64,000 nucleotides of DNA from Methanosarcina sp. KYL-1 (GCF_024372725.1 NZ_VOUA01000005.1:1-64000); one strand, 5' to 3'; shown: positions 34,558 through 44,535, counted from the stretch's first letter. Notes: a model not told the origin generated them from the letters alone. Numbers and translations are program-made.

Positions 34558-35739
34558 TCATTTATTTTTATAATTTCTTAAAATACTGATTATATTCCTA
34601 TTCATATGAATAATTTCCCACAAAATAGTTGAAATAACAAGAGACCTTTTGTTTTCTTTCGCCAAATCACTTGATATCTTCTTGGTTATTATATATATTT
34701 TTTTTACCAAACTATACTTTTTGAAGTTAGTTCCTTCTAGTAAAGAGTAACTTTGTTTATTGACCTTTTTATCTTTATAGGCAATTGAATCATAGTTATT
34801 ATTTAAATATACACGCCTTCCTTCTTGAGTCCAATTAAACCAGTAGTTTAAAAAAGAATCAAATACTTGCAATTTTGTGTCAAAGAAATTCAGATATTGG
34901 TTAGTTAGTGATTTTTTTATGACCCCTTCAGACTTATCAATATAATAAAAATGCTTTTCAATTTTGTAATCGCTTTTTTTTAAATCCATTTCAATGAAAT
35001 AAGACTCTTGAGTATATGCTTTATTTGCATGTGCATCAATATCAAAACAAAAATTTCCGAGTCCATATACAATTGTTTTGTTCCCCATTTTTTCGATTCC
35101 TTGTGGAACATGAGCGTGATGCCCAATAACGATGTCAACTCCTATATTTATCAATTTTTTGAAAAATTTTCTTCTTTTTGGCTCAGGAACTATATTGTAT
35201 TCAGTCCCTCCATGGTAATTATAAATAATATAGTCAGGAGACTCTTTTTTCTTTATTTGTTGAACCATATTTTTTATTTCTTTAATGTTAAGCAAAAAAG
35301 GAGCAGGAGATTTTCCATCCCATGAAGGTCCCTCTCTGTGAGATGAGGCTATCAATACTACTTTTAAATTATCTTTCTTCAAGATTAAGTATTCTTCATA
35401 TCCTCCGATTCCATAAAATTGAATATTTTTTTCTTTAAGTGAATCTATAGTGTCTAATAAACCTGCATATCCACTATCCATTATGTGGTTGTTTGCCAAA
35501 TCACAAATTTTTACGTTATACTTTTTGAGTGTTTCAGTTGTTTTTATAGGAGCTTTTAATGAAGTCTTTTTTTCGTCACAAGCAACTGATTCAGTTATAG
35601 GACCTTCAAGATTTACGTGTACGTAATCAGCACTAACAAAAATGTCAGATATATTTTTGTCTACAATGGGTTGGAAATTTTCAACATTTTTTTTGAAAAT
35701 ACCACTTACCGATATATCCCCAGTGAATATGATTTTCAT
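34558..35739 (-). CDS. CapA family (PGA_cap) metallophosphatase-like protein
   Basis: This is a 393-residue protein of the CapA family linked to capsule or poly-glutamate assembly. Family motifs are FTGDISVSG (about residue 5), VNLEGPIT (about 42), LANNHIMDSG (about 81) and GHHAHVPQG (about 209), which together form the metallophosphatase site. It has no signal peptide, and the C-terminal part is basic. The sequence is AT-rich, unlike genes before 34100, so it probably arrived by transfer. The start overlaps the stop of the flippase gene by 4 bp, so the two are co-translated. The substrate is unknown. Confidence 0.85.
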   Translation of the reverse strand: MKIIFTGDISVSGIFKKNVENFQPIVDKNISDIFVSADYVHVNLEGPITESVACDEKKTSLKAPIKTTETLKKYNVKICDLANNHIMDSGYAGLLDTIDSLKEKNIQFYGIGGYEEYLILKKDNLKVVLIASSHREGPSWDGKSPAPFLLNIKEIKNMVQQIKKKESPDYIIYNYHGGTEYNIVPEPKRRKFFKKLINIGVDIVIGHHAHVPQGIEKMGNKTIVYGLGNFCFDIDAHANKAYTQESYFIEMDLKKSDYKIEKHFYYIDKSEGVIKKSLTNQYLNFFDTKLQVFDSFLNYWFNWTQEGRRVYLNNNYDSIAYKDKKVNKQSYSLLEGTNFKKYSLVKKIYIITKKISSDLAKENKRSLVISTILWEIIHMNRNIISILRNYKNK

Positions 35740-37184
35740 GTACGTCCCCGGATTATATATTTTGTAAAAATATTTTTTAATTCATTGTCATTATATATTA
35801 CTATTAGATAATAAAAAAGGGATGAGATTACTAAACCGAAGATAATTTCATAAATTGAATGTGAAATGAGTTTAGTAATACTTAGTAAGAGAGTGGAGGG
35901 AACTGCAATTATTAGTATTTTTCCAAAGTAGATTATTTCTTTTTTCACGGATATTCCAGATTTTTTGAGTAATAAAATATTCATGAAAGCGCAAAAAACA
36001 GACCCAACAATTGCATATAGAAATACAGCAAGGTATGGATTTCCTAATAATCCACCTATAAATAATACTAATATTCTGGAAATCAATAATGAAACATCAA
36101 ATGAAAATTTAGTTTCCTGATTTTCCAATACATTGAATAAAGTTGTCAGTGGGGATGACGTAAAAAGCATAATTGTCCATGGAATTAACAATTTTACATA
36201 AATTGCCGCTGTTTCCCATCCTACTCCAAATATGAAATTAAATAATTCTTCACTGAAAAAAAGAAGTACTAGCATCGGAAAAATAATCAATGCTACTAAT
36301 CTTTTATGAACAAGTTCTACGGTCTCACAAACTGTGCCTTTGGTATTTTTTTCATGACTCACCTGTTGGAAAAAAACTTGCGCGATTGAAGACCCGATCA
36401 ATGTCATAGGCATGCCAATTACCATTATTGAGAGAGAATAATGTCCAACAACACTTGAATTAAAGTACATTGCAAGAAGAAAAACGGGTATTTGTACAGA
36501 GATATCATTTGCAATTGTTGAAAGTGTAGAAAACATAGGGAATTTTTTATATCTCTGTGCTAGACCTAAAATACTTTTTTTAGAACTATATTTTAACAAA
36601 TTCAAATTTTCTTTCAACCCTAAAATAAGCATCATGCTTGATACAAAAAATCCAAAAGCAAGACCTAAAATTAGTCCAAAAGGGCTAGGAGAAATATATC
36701 CTGATATGATCTGAACCGCTCTACTTGTTGATGTATTTATAACTCTTGAAGAAGCAATTTTTCCGAATTTTTTCATTCTGGATGCCCAGTAATTGAGTAA
36801 GAGGAACAGTCCTTTAAAAAATATTATAATAGGTATGAAGTACAGGTAATCAGAAATAGATGTAAAATTAAAAAATTTGACCAATTGATTTCCAAATATT
36901 ATACATATGATTCCCGTTATGACGCATGTTGTGGTCAAACTGATTAAACATAATATAAATATATTTACTGCATCACTATCCTCTTTTGGTAGCATAATTG
37001 CAAGATGGTATGATAACAATGCAATAATTGCAAGGATGCTTACGATTGATGTTATCAATTGTAATGCACCTAAATCATCCGGTGAATATAATCTAGTTAT
37101 AATGGGAACCAAAATAACGCCCATAATTTGAGCTATTAAGCTTCCAGATGTCAATTTTAGAGTGTTTTTTAGAAAAGAGTTCAT
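35736..37184 (-). CDS. polysaccharide flippase (Wzx/MATE-like oligosaccharide transporter)
   Basis: This is an integral membrane protein of 482 residues with 12-14 hydrophobic segments. It resembles Wzx-type flippases, which move lipid-linked glycans across the membrane. The N-terminus (LKNTLKLTSGSLIAQIMGV and IITRLYSPDDLGALQ) has the typical Polysacc_synt pattern. It is AT-rich like its neighbours. It ends within the CapA start. The 3' part of an IS256-type transposase lies about 190 bp upstream, so its own promoter region has been invaded by mobile DNA. Confidence 0.88.
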   Translation of the reverse strand: MNSFLKNTLKLTSGSLIAQIMGVILVPIITRLYSPDDLGALQLITSIVSILAIIALLSYHLAIMLPKEDSDAVNIFILCLISLTTTCVITGIICIIFGNQLVKFFNFTSISDYLYFIPIIIFFKGLFLLLNYWASRMKKFGKIASSRVINTSTSRAVQIISGYISPSPFGLILGLAFGFFVSSMMLILGLKENLNLLKYSSKKSILGLAQRYKKFPMFSTLSTIANDISVQIPVFLLAMYFNSSVVGHYSLSIMVIGMPMTLIGSSIAQVFFQQVSHEKNTKGTVCETVELVHKRLVALIIFPMLVLLFFSEELFNFIFGVGWETAAIYVKLLIPWTIMLFTSSPLTTLFNVLENQETKFSFDVSLLISRILVLFIGGLLGNPYLAVFLYAIVGSVFCAFMNILLLKKSGISVKKEIIYFGKILIIAVPSTLLLSITKLISHSIYEIIFGLVISSLFYYLIVIYNDNELKNIFTKYIIRGRT

Positions 37185-37376
37185 GAGTGTCGCTCATTAT
37201 GAATTGTTTATAATATATCAGATTTGATTCTCAGCATCTTTCCCATAAAATTTATTGATAATTCTATCATGAAAGGAACTCTTTGTTCACATTATTCTTC
37301 ATTTATAGCACATTTTAGGCAGTGTGCCTAATTTTCTGTAAATTTTGCTCTATACCCCTTATTCCTTCTTTTTTGA

Positions 37377-37583
37377 TTACTGTTCCATTACTATATACTT
37401 TTTCCCTGTAATCCAGTCTTCATTTATATCAATGAGAATTGAGACTGCCAGTCTCAATACTGATCCCTGATTTGGGAATGCCCCAACCACCTTACTTCTT
37501 CTTTTGAGTTCTTTGTTAGTTCTCTCCATCATATTTGTTGTCCTTATTTTTCTCCAATGTTTCTCTGGAAACTGCATATAGTT
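37377..37583 (-). pseudogene. IS256-type transposase, 3' exon fragment downstream of a group II intron
   Basis: This is the C-terminal part of an IS256/mutator-type transposase: NYMQFPEKHWRKIRTTN, then ERTNKELKRRSKVVGAF and LRLAVSILIDINEDW. It is read from just after the group II intron 3' end (37584) to the stop at 37377. Joined to the 5' exon fragment at 39731 it continues in frame. The catalytic aspartates are missing because the front of the gene is lost. Sequence from 37300 to 37350 (TAGGCA, three bases, TGCCTA) may be close to the element end. Confidence 0.8.
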
Positions 37584-37625
37584 GTCGAATAACAGGGTGG
37601 GATTACTCCCTACCCCGTCTTCTAG

Positions 37626-37659
37626 GAACCGGACAAGAATTTTTCGATTCATCCGGCTC
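37626..37659 (-). ncRNA. group II intron domain V
   Basis: This is a 34-nt hairpin beginning GAGCCGGATGAATCG and ending TTGTCCGGTTC on the minus strand. It has the catalytic AGC triad, a GAAA-type loop and the two-base bulge region expected for domain V. Confidence 0.88.
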
Positions 37660-37683
37660 GAGCCACTACTACCCTTTCGGGTG

Positions 37684-39183
37684 TCAGTTTGGAACGGAAT
37701 TGGATTTAGTGATACGCTTCTTCCGGTAGTATTCCATTATTTTCCATTGTTCGAAATAGTTTCTATCGATAAATGGATTCTTATTAAGGCTTGCTAGTCT
37801 TTGCCTAACAATTTTGGCATTGGAGAATTTCTCCAACGTATGTAGTTTTGTACAGAATACGTATTTTCTTTTGCCGGATCTATGCCAGTATTTAGTCGTT
37901 ATCCAGGTGAAACTTTTATTTGAGTGTCTTCTTTTCGCCCAGGAGATAAGCATGTTATAGACTATTTCATCAAGTTTGTTGAAGACAACAGAAGAAACAG
38001 CGTGATTATGATACTGTGCCCATCCCCTAATGATTGGGTTGAGTGTTTGTATCAATCGGTCTTGATCCCATGCTTTTGCTTTATGAAGTACGTCACGGAT
38101 TTTCTTAATAACTTCATTTTGAGAGTCGTTAGATGGCTTCGGAAGGAGTTTTCCTTTATATTTCCTGAAGTTCCATCCTAGGAAATTGAACCCTTCACTA
38201 ATATTGGTCACAAGAGTCTTTTCTTCGTTGAGCTTAAGCCCACGAGGATCTAAAAATGCTTGGAAGACATCGATTATTTCAAGAGCCGTTTCCGGGGAAT
38301 CAGCAGTTACCACAAGGTCATCAGCAAAACGAACATAATTAACCTTGTGCCTGTTTTGATGAGATTTGTCAATTGTTCCATCTGATCTGGAGTAAAATCT
38401 CATCGCTAAGGCGTTTTCTAAGCCGTTTAAGGACATATTTCCAATTATTGGAGATATAGGTCCTCCTTGAGGTGTGCCTTTTTCGGTAGGAAACAGATGA
38501 TAATTCTCGATATATCCGGCTTTTAGGAACTCTTTAAGGATTCGTTTATCCATAGGGATGTTATCAAGTATCCAGTTATGGCTGATTTCATCAAAGCAAG
38601 ATTTAATGTCACCTTCCACGATCCATTCAGGAGAAACTTTCTTGCTTAAACAGAGGTGAAGGTAGGCATAAGCATCTTTTGTAGAACGATAAGGTTTAAA
38701 CCCAAACGAAGTTTTGTCACCTGCTGCAGATTCGATTGCGCCCAACACCAGAGAGTACAAGGTTTGCATTGCTCTGTCAAACATAGTTGGTATGCTAAGA
38801 GGTCGTAGTTTACCGCTCTTCTTTCGAATGTACTTCCGTGTTAATGGTTTTGCACGATAGCCCTTGTTCGTTAGTTGTAGAGCGGCACGCATCTTATCTG
38901 CCGACGATGACCAAATGACGCCATCTATTCCGGGAGTTCGACTTCCCTTGTTAGTGGTTACTTTACGTACCGAAAGAAGTTTGGCATAAAAGGACCGGGT
39001 CAGAAGGCGGGAGAGTTTGTTCACAGTTTTCCAATTTCCGCTCTTAGCTGCACTTGCAATTCGAGACTGTAGGTTATTAACGACTTCTTCCACTCTTTTC
39101 CAATCAATATTTTTCCATTGTTGAGTGAGTTCTTTGTCTGTAAGTTCCGTAACCGAAGTTATCTCTGGTTCTCTTACATTCAT
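37684..39183 (-). CDS. ltrA: group II intron reverse transcriptase/maturase
   Basis: This is the intron-encoded protein of 499 residues that helps splicing and reverse-transcribes the intron at new sites. An N-terminal RVT_N domain (residues 20-100) is followed by reverse transcriptase motifs: KLRPLSIPTMFDRAMQ, TPQGGPISPIIGN and the catalytic FADD in YVRFADDLVVTA (about residue 288). The maturase X domain follows (about 370-460). No HNH endonuclease motif is visible at the C-terminus. All key motifs are intact, so it may still be active. The host intron interrupts an IS256-type transposase. Confidence 0.95.
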   Translation of the reverse strand: MNVREPEITSVTELTDKELTQQWKNIDWKRVEEVVNNLQSRIASAAKSGNWKTVNKLSRLLTRSFYAKLLSVRKVTTNKGSRTPGIDGVIWSSSADKMRAALQLTNKGYRAKPLTRKYIRKKSGKLRPLSIPTMFDRAMQTLYSLVLGAIESAAGDKTSFGFKPYRSTKDAYAYLHLCLSKKVSPEWIVEGDIKSCFDEISHNWILDNIPMDKRILKEFLKAGYIENYHLFPTEKGTPQGGPISPIIGNMSLNGLENALAMRFYSRSDGTIDKSHQNRHKVNYVRFADDLVVTADSPETALEIIDVFQAFLDPRGLKLNEEKTLVTNISEGFNFLGWNFRKYKGKLLPKPSNDSQNEVIKKIRDVLHKAKAWDQDRLIQTLNPIIRGWAQYHNHAVSSVVFNKLDEIVYNMLISWAKRRHSNKSFTWITTKYWHRSGKRKYVFCTKLHTLEKFSNAKIVRQRLASLNKNPFIDRNYFEQWKIMEYYRKKRITKSNSVPN

Positions 39184-39730
39184 AATTAAACAATCCCTGT
39201 TGCTTTCGTGACTAAGGGCAAGTGGGCATGCTTTCGCATTGAGGCATTTTTTTCCTCTATATTCCCCATTACAGGAAACCGTTTGCTTTTTGCCAATTCC
39301 TCTGCCACCTGTGGCGTCGGTTTTCCTTACGGGATTCCTACCTTATTAAGGACCACAAATGGTTTACCGAGTTCTATGTTATAGATAGTTGTTGGATACT
39401 TAGGAGGATCCTATAGACCGGAAGCCATATGTCCATTCGTCATGACACAACATGGAATGTCATAACCAGGCTTCGATGCCGTTTTGGCTCATGCGTATTA
39501 ACCTGTTTTCGCATGTTGTACGTTACGATCCCTCAAACAGATCTTCACCTTTCGGTTCTCCATATATCCTTTTCCCTAGCGGTTTGGAACTGTCAGGTTC
39601 AGTTTTACACCTCATTGTCCTCTGAGCTTTGCACAGATCCGTTGCCAGAAATGCACATCAGAATAGGGACATTCTGAATGGATAGAATGGCGGGTTGTTC
39701 CGCAATCCATAGCATAACTTCTCGTCGCAC

Positions 39731-39817
39731 CATAATATCGTACTGAAAACTTTCCAGGGTATCCGCTGCGCCTTTATACTCCATACTATCCAGTTCCCTA
39801 ATTAGAGCAGAAAATGA
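39731..39817 (-). pseudogene. IS256-type transposase, 5' exon fragment upstream of the intron
   Basis: The minus strand reads SFSALIRELDSMEY then KGAADTLESFQYDIM up to the intron boundary. This matches the region just before the 3' exon in IS256-type transposases. The gene is cut off at about 39817, where IS66-type sequence on the other strand begins, so most of the transposase is missing. Confidence 0.7.
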
Positions 39818-39818
39818 G

Positions 39819-40622
39819 TGTTTCCGGAATTTAGAGCAATTTGAAAACGATATTTTAGAGAAGATAATCACTTCTCCTGTAATTCATTGTGATGAAACCG
39901 GAATGAGAATCAAAGGAAAAAGACAGTGGCTCCATGTAGCTTCAACTGACAAATATACCTGTTATCTTCCTCACCCGAAAAGAGGATCAGAAGCAATGGA
40001 TTACATGGGAATTCTTCCGGAGTTTAACGGGGTAGTAGTTCATGACGGCTGGAAACCATATAACAGTTATGAATGTGAACATGCACTTTGCAATGCTCAT
40101 CTCCAGAGAGAACTCACTGGAATTGAAGAGAATTATAAACAGCAATGGGCTAAAGAAATGAATGAACTCTTCACTGAGATGAAAAGGTATATTGATGAGT
40201 GCAAAGAGCTAATTAGAGATTTAGATTTTGAGCAAGTTAAAGCGTTTGAAGAAAGGTTCGATGCTATCGTCATGAAAGGGATTGAAGAAAATCCACCTTC
40301 TCTAAACCCTCAAAAACAAGGAAAACGAGGTAAGAATCCTAAAACTAAGGCAAGGAATCTCCTTGATAGGTTCATAGAATACAAAGAGCAGATACTGAGA
40401 TTCCTTAAGGACTTTAGAGTTCCATTTGAGAATAATCTGGCAGAAAGAGATGTCAGGATGATGAAGTTACAGCAGAAAATATCAGGAACTTTCAGAAGCG
40501 TACAAGGAGCGCTAGCTTTCTGCAGAATTAGGGCATACATCTCTACAATCAGGAAGAACAATTTGTCAGTTATAGAAGCAATTCTAGCAGCGCTCAGCGG
40601 AGCGCCGCTAACTATACCCTAA
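39819..40622 (+). pseudogene. IS66 family transposase, C-terminal remnant
   Basis: This is the C-terminal two-thirds of an IS66 transposase. The frame is open from about 39819 (NLEQFENDILEKIITSPVIH) through an internal ATG at 39903. The catalytic triad is present: D in HCDETGMR, D in VVVHDGWKPY and E in NNLAERDVRMMK. The N-terminal helix-turn-helix and zinc-binding parts are missing, and no accessory tnpA/tnpB genes are near, so it is inactive. It abuts the truncated IS256 remnant head to head. Confidence 0.88.
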
Positions 40623-40644
40623 ATAGTTACTATTTTTCTAACGC

Positions 40645-42045
40645 TTACTTCAGTTTGTTTATGACAAATTTATACTTTCCAGCTTTAGTTCTATCGATAT
40701 TTTCAACAAATTCAAATTCCACATTCCAGGTTTCACTTCTTCTACCTATTACTTCTTTGATATAATCTAGCTGGTTTTTATCAAAATTCTTGTCAGCCAC
40801 CAATTTGATGTTTATTCGATCTAATTTCTCTTGGACTACTTGGAATTCTTTTACTCCGGTAATTTCCCAGATAATATGAGTAAAAAATTCTCCATGAATA
40901 TATTTTCTTTCCGGTGTTTGCAACATTTCTTGTTGCCTTCCGGTGATTTCTTTAAGTAACTTATATTTTCTTCCACATCCGCAAACATCGTCAATAATAT
41001 TGCCTAGATCTTCCGTGTCATATCTAATAAAAGGCATGGCATAGTTTTCCAGAGATGTTGCCAGAATTCTTCCGACTCCTTTTTCAATAGGGGAATTGGT
41101 GTCGTCTACTACTTCCATAATGCTTCTTTCTGTGTCTATATGAAGGCCACTGTGCTCCGAACATTCGTATGCACTAATTCCTCCATCATTTAGCCCATAA
41201 GTGTCAAAAACATTACAATCAAAAGCATTTTCTATTCTTTTTCTCATGTGAGGATACAACTTTTCTGCTGTTGTAAAAATTGCCCTGGGTGAGGATACAG
41301 ATAATCCGTTATTTTCAATATAACTTGACAGAAAATCTATTGATGACGCATACCCTCTCAAAAATTTATAGTTCGATTTATTAATTATATTAACATACTT
41401 TTCCATAGAATTGTTGTCCATATCAAAGGAGGACAATTTTTTAAAATTGTCTGCTTTTTCAAGCAGCAGGCTGGAGATATTTTTTTTATTCCCTACATCT
41501 AAAGATGAACCTGCTAAAAATATTACCTTGTCTCCAAGTTCATATCCTCCGTAACCCCACCCCCTACAAAGTAGACATTGAGATAAGAATTTATCTTTTT
41601 TTAGTAGCCTATAATTGAGGGGTTTGCCCGTAGATCCACCTGTTGTATTTTTTTGATATCTCATCTCATTGAGAGACTTGGGTTTAAAGTCTTCCCAGTT
41701 TTTTATTATAGTTTCTTTATCCAAAATTGGAAGTTTTTCCAGATCTTCGACTTTTTTTATATCATCAGGTTTAAGTTTTAATCCATTTAATAAATTGTGA
41801 TAATAAGGCACATTCTCATAAGAAAATTTTATTAAATTTTGTAGTTTTTTATCCTGTTCTCCCCTCAAATAATCGTATTGTTTATATTGGTTTTCTTTTA
41901 ATTTTTTATATGTAGAATAAAAACTCCCATTGTTATATTGATGGGCTAGAATAAATAGGACTCTTGAAATCATTTGGACCTTCCAATTATTTGGGATTAA
42001 ATATGCATGATTTTTATCAGACTTAAGTTTCTTAAAGGCATCCAT
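40645..42045 (-). CDS. CapK-like adenylate-forming ligase (phenylacetate-CoA ligase superfamily)
   Basis: This is a 466-residue member of the CapK/PaaK-like family often found in capsule and glycan gene clusters. Motifs are the phosphate loop TTGGSTGKPLNYR (about residue 132), the adenylate region DTYGLNDGGISAYEC (about 285, with N-D in place of the usual T/S-E) and FIRYDTEDLG (about 340). It is unlike the true ligase at 10225. It may attach an acyl or amino acid group to a glycan. Its start overlaps the end of the next upstream gene by 14 bp. It is AT-rich. Confidence 0.82.
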   Translation of the reverse strand: MDAFKKLKSDKNHAYLIPNNWKVQMISRVLFILAHQYNNGSFYSTYKKLKENQYKQYDYLRGEQDKKLQNLIKFSYENVPYYHNLLNGLKLKPDDIKKVEDLEKLPILDKETIIKNWEDFKPKSLNEMRYQKNTTGGSTGKPLNYRLLKKDKFLSQCLLCRGWGYGGYELGDKVIFLAGSSLDVGNKKNISSLLLEKADNFKKLSSFDMDNNSMEKYVNIINKSNYKFLRGYASSIDFLSSYIENNGLSVSSPRAIFTTAEKLYPHMRKRIENAFDCNVFDTYGLNDGGISAYECSEHSGLHIDTERSIMEVVDDTNSPIEKGVGRILATSLENYAMPFIRYDTEDLGNIIDDVCGCGRKYKLLKEITGRQQEMLQTPERKYIHGEFFTHIIWEITGVKEFQVVQEKLDRINIKLVADKNFDKNQLDYIKEVIGRRSETWNVEFEFVENIDRTKAGKYKFVINKLK

Positions 42046-43165
42046 AAATTTTTAGAAGATTCTGCTCCATCACTTCCCAATTGTACTTTGTCTCCACAGC
42101 TTTTTTTCCATTCATTCCCATTTCTTCAGCTTTTTGAGGATTTTCTAACAAATAAATAATGCTATCTGAAATTTTTTCCATATTTTTAGGATCTGTCAAA
42201 AGTCCACATTTTGTTTCTTTGACAATCTTTCCCATGGCAGGTAAATCACTTGCTAGCACGGGCTTGCCACAGGCCATGTATTCAAACAGTTTTAATGGAT
42301 ATGCAGTTTTTTTGAATCTTTCTGTTGGATGTAAAAGCACTGTACCTATTTTTGAAATTTTAATGTATTTTGGAATTTCTGTATGAGGAAGGAATCCTAA
42401 ATATTCAATGTTTTTTTCAAGCTTATTTTTTTTAATGTATTCAAAACACTTATTTTTAAATTGATTTGTTTCAAAATTGCCTAATAGGAGTAATTTTATT
42501 GTATTGTATTTAATTGAGATTTTATTTATTGCTTCAATTAGGTTAAATATCCCTCTTTCTTCAGCCAGTCCTCCTACATAGATAATAATATCATTATCCT
42601 TATATTTCTCTTCTATAAAAGGGTCAGTATCTCCTTCAAATACTTGTAATGGTGGTAGGTTGATTATTGGGTGGACATTTTCATTAAATTTCTTATATCT
42701 ATCTGCAATTCCTTCATCAGCGGTTATAATTGCATCAAAATAGTGGCAGAATAAAGGTTCGATGAAATACAGGAGAAACATAAAAAAAACTTTTCTTTGG
42801 AGACTCATATCGGGCAATTTGTCAACATAGTATTCATGAACATCATAAATAACTTTTTTGCCTTTTAATAATTTCAGATAAATGGCTGCTGGTAAAGATT
42901 CAGGCTCGTGAATATGATATACATCTGCGTTAATGCTTGTTGCTTCATTTAGTAATTCACATAATAATTGTAAGTATTGTTTAGGGTCTACGCTTTTATT
43001 ATTTCCTATAATTTTTATACCGTCCACTTCATTTATGGTTTTTTCATCGGTGTGACCTAGGACGCTGACATCATAACCTTTTTTTTTGAGGCTGGTCGCT
43101 TCCTTATAATATATCCGAGTATCAAAGGGGTTATGATTTGTAGACATCATACAAATTTTTATCAC
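42032..43165 (-). CDS. glycosyltransferase family 4
   Basis: This is a retaining GT-B glycosyltransferase of 377 residues. The N-terminal domain begins MMSTNHNPFDTRIYYKEATS. The C-terminal donor domain has NDIIIYVGGLAEERGIF (about residue 190) and the E-x7-E-like motif in AYPLKLFEYMACGKPVLASD (about 295). No membrane segment is strong, though VFFMFLLYFIEPLF may sit at the membrane. It is AT-rich. It overlaps the CapK-like gene by 14 bp and follows another GT4 gene by 52 bp, so the three likely form one operon. Confidence 0.88.
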   Translation of the reverse strand: MIKICMMSTNHNPFDTRIYYKEATSLKKKGYDVSVLGHTDEKTINEVDGIKIIGNNKSVDPKQYLQLLCELLNEATSINADVYHIHEPESLPAAIYLKLLKGKKVIYDVHEYYVDKLPDMSLQRKVFFMFLLYFIEPLFCHYFDAIITADEGIADRYKKFNENVHPIINLPPLQVFEGDTDPFIEEKYKDNDIIIYVGGLAEERGIFNLIEAINKISIKYNTIKLLLLGNFETNQFKNKCFEYIKKNKLEKNIEYLGFLPHTEIPKYIKISKIGTVLLHPTERFKKTAYPLKLFEYMACGKPVLASDLPAMGKIVKETKCGLLTDPKNMEKISDSIIYLLENPQKAEEMGMNGKKAVETKYNWEVMEQNLLKIYGCL

Positions 43166-43217
43166 TCTTTCTCACCGACTGTATTTTCACTTTTATCTGT
43201 ACGTACGAAGTTTATGA

Positions 43218-44348
43218 TCAGAGCTTTTCATACAGGAGAAGAAGTGTTTTCTCCATATTCTCCCAGCTGTACTTTTTTTCCACGGCTTGCCTTCCATTTT
43301 GTCCCATCTGTTTTGCTTCTTCAGTGTGTTCCAAAAGCCAGGTCATTGCATCAGCGATTTCCTGAGTATCTGTCGGATCAACCGTAATTCCACATTTCAC
43401 TTCTTTTATTAAATCGGAGTTGTATCTGAAGTTGCTCATTATCACTGCTTTTCCTGCAGCCATATACTCAAACAGTTTTACCGGAATTGCCAGTTCGTAT
43501 CTCGGGTTTGGCTGAAGCAGTCCTATTGCAACAGATGCCTTTTCCATATATTTGCTCACTTCATTGTGCGGGACATTCCCTACGAAAATGACTTTTTCTT
43601 CCAGTTTATGGATGTGATAATAATCCATCACTTCTTTTTCATATTCCGGATGAATAAAACCGCCTATGAATATAAGTTTTGCATCAGGTATCTTTTCTAT
43701 TGCTTTTTCAAATGCAATTATGGATTCCAGAGTTCCCCTTATTTTTGTCAGGCCACCAACGTATATTATGTTTTTTTTGAAACCGTTATCGGCTTTTGCG
43801 TCAGGTTCTTCAAAAAGTTCAACTCGTGGATAATTGCTCAGAACATAAACATTTTTATTTATTTTTCTGAATTTGACTTCGAGTATGTCGTCAACTGTTA
43901 TGATAGAATTTACAATATATTTTGAAAGAAATTTTTCCCCAAGATTGCATGTTATGAACACAGGTCCTCGTAATAAATCTGGAAACACTGAGTTCTCTGC
44001 GATCATCTCCGGATAATGCTCGTGGGCGTCATAGATCAGTTTATTCTTTTTAATTATTTTAAGCAGGGAACATACAAGTAAAGACCCGGGCTCGTGGCAG
44101 TGATAAACGTCATAGTCCTGCTTAAGTCCTTCAACAAAAACATGAAACATTGTAAGTGGATGCAGGACTTTTGAAGCCGGGCGTTTTACTGTGATAATAT
44201 TTATTCCATCCACTTCTTTTCTGGTTTTTGAATCAGAAGGAGCCACTATCGTAACTCTATGGCCTGCTTTTGATAGTGATTTTGATTCTTTATGGAATAT
44301 TCTTGAATCAAAAGGAGGATGAACTGTGGTAAGCATACATATTTTCAT
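43218..44348 (-). CDS. glycosyltransferase family 4
   Basis: This is a second GT4 enzyme of 376 residues, about the same length and layout as the downstream one (start MLTTVHPPFDSRIFHKESKS; donor domain IIYVGGLTKIRGTLES and PVKLFEYMAAGKAVIMSN). The two are probably old paralogues. It is the first gene of a leftward unit and is divergent from the GT2 gene. Its base composition is less AT-rich than the genes at 34.5-43 kb. It should add one sugar to a lipid-linked or surface glycan; donor and acceptor are unknown. Confidence 0.88.
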   Translation of the reverse strand: MKICMLTTVHPPFDSRIFHKESKSLSKAGHRVTIVAPSDSKTRKEVDGINIITVKRPASKVLHPLTMFHVFVEGLKQDYDVYHCHEPGSLLVCSLLKIIKKNKLIYDAHEHYPEMIAENSVFPDLLRGPVFITCNLGEKFLSKYIVNSIITVDDILEVKFRKINKNVYVLSNYPRVELFEEPDAKADNGFKKNIIYVGGLTKIRGTLESIIAFEKAIEKIPDAKLIFIGGFIHPEYEKEVMDYYHIHKLEEKVIFVGNVPHNEVSKYMEKASVAIGLLQPNPRYELAIPVKLFEYMAAGKAVIMSNFRYNSDLIKEVKCGITVDPTDTQEIADAMTWLLEHTEEAKQMGQNGRQAVEKKYSWENMEKTLLLLYEKL

Positions 44349-44535
44349 GGAAATCTCCGTTTAATATATTGCCCACATTTTTTCAGAGATCAATCGGATG
44401 AATATTCTATTTTGAAATTTTATATTTATAATAAGTCTCTTTCTATTTAGATATTGCAGTCCATAACATTAAATAAGATTAGTATGGACTACTGATAGTT
44501 TGATCAGCTTTTAAAAATGGTAGAGGCTATCTATT

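Larger units (their letters stand above)
37584..39730 (-). mobile_element. complete group II intron with maturase ORF
   Basis: The intron begins with GTGCGACG at 39730 on the minus strand and ends in GAC at 37584, about 2147 nt. Domain V (37626-37659) and a domain VI-like stem (about 37590-37620) precede the 3' end. The maturase ORF occupies domain IV. The ends were placed by the GTGCG start, the AY end and restoration of the transposase reading frame on splicing. The exact 3' base is less certain than the 5' one. Confidence 0.82.

Noticed and set aside
37185-37376. Promoter or IS end with TAGGCA/TGCCTA inverted repeat
   Set aside because: Six-base inverted repeat is too short to call as a transposon terminus without a full-length copy for comparison.
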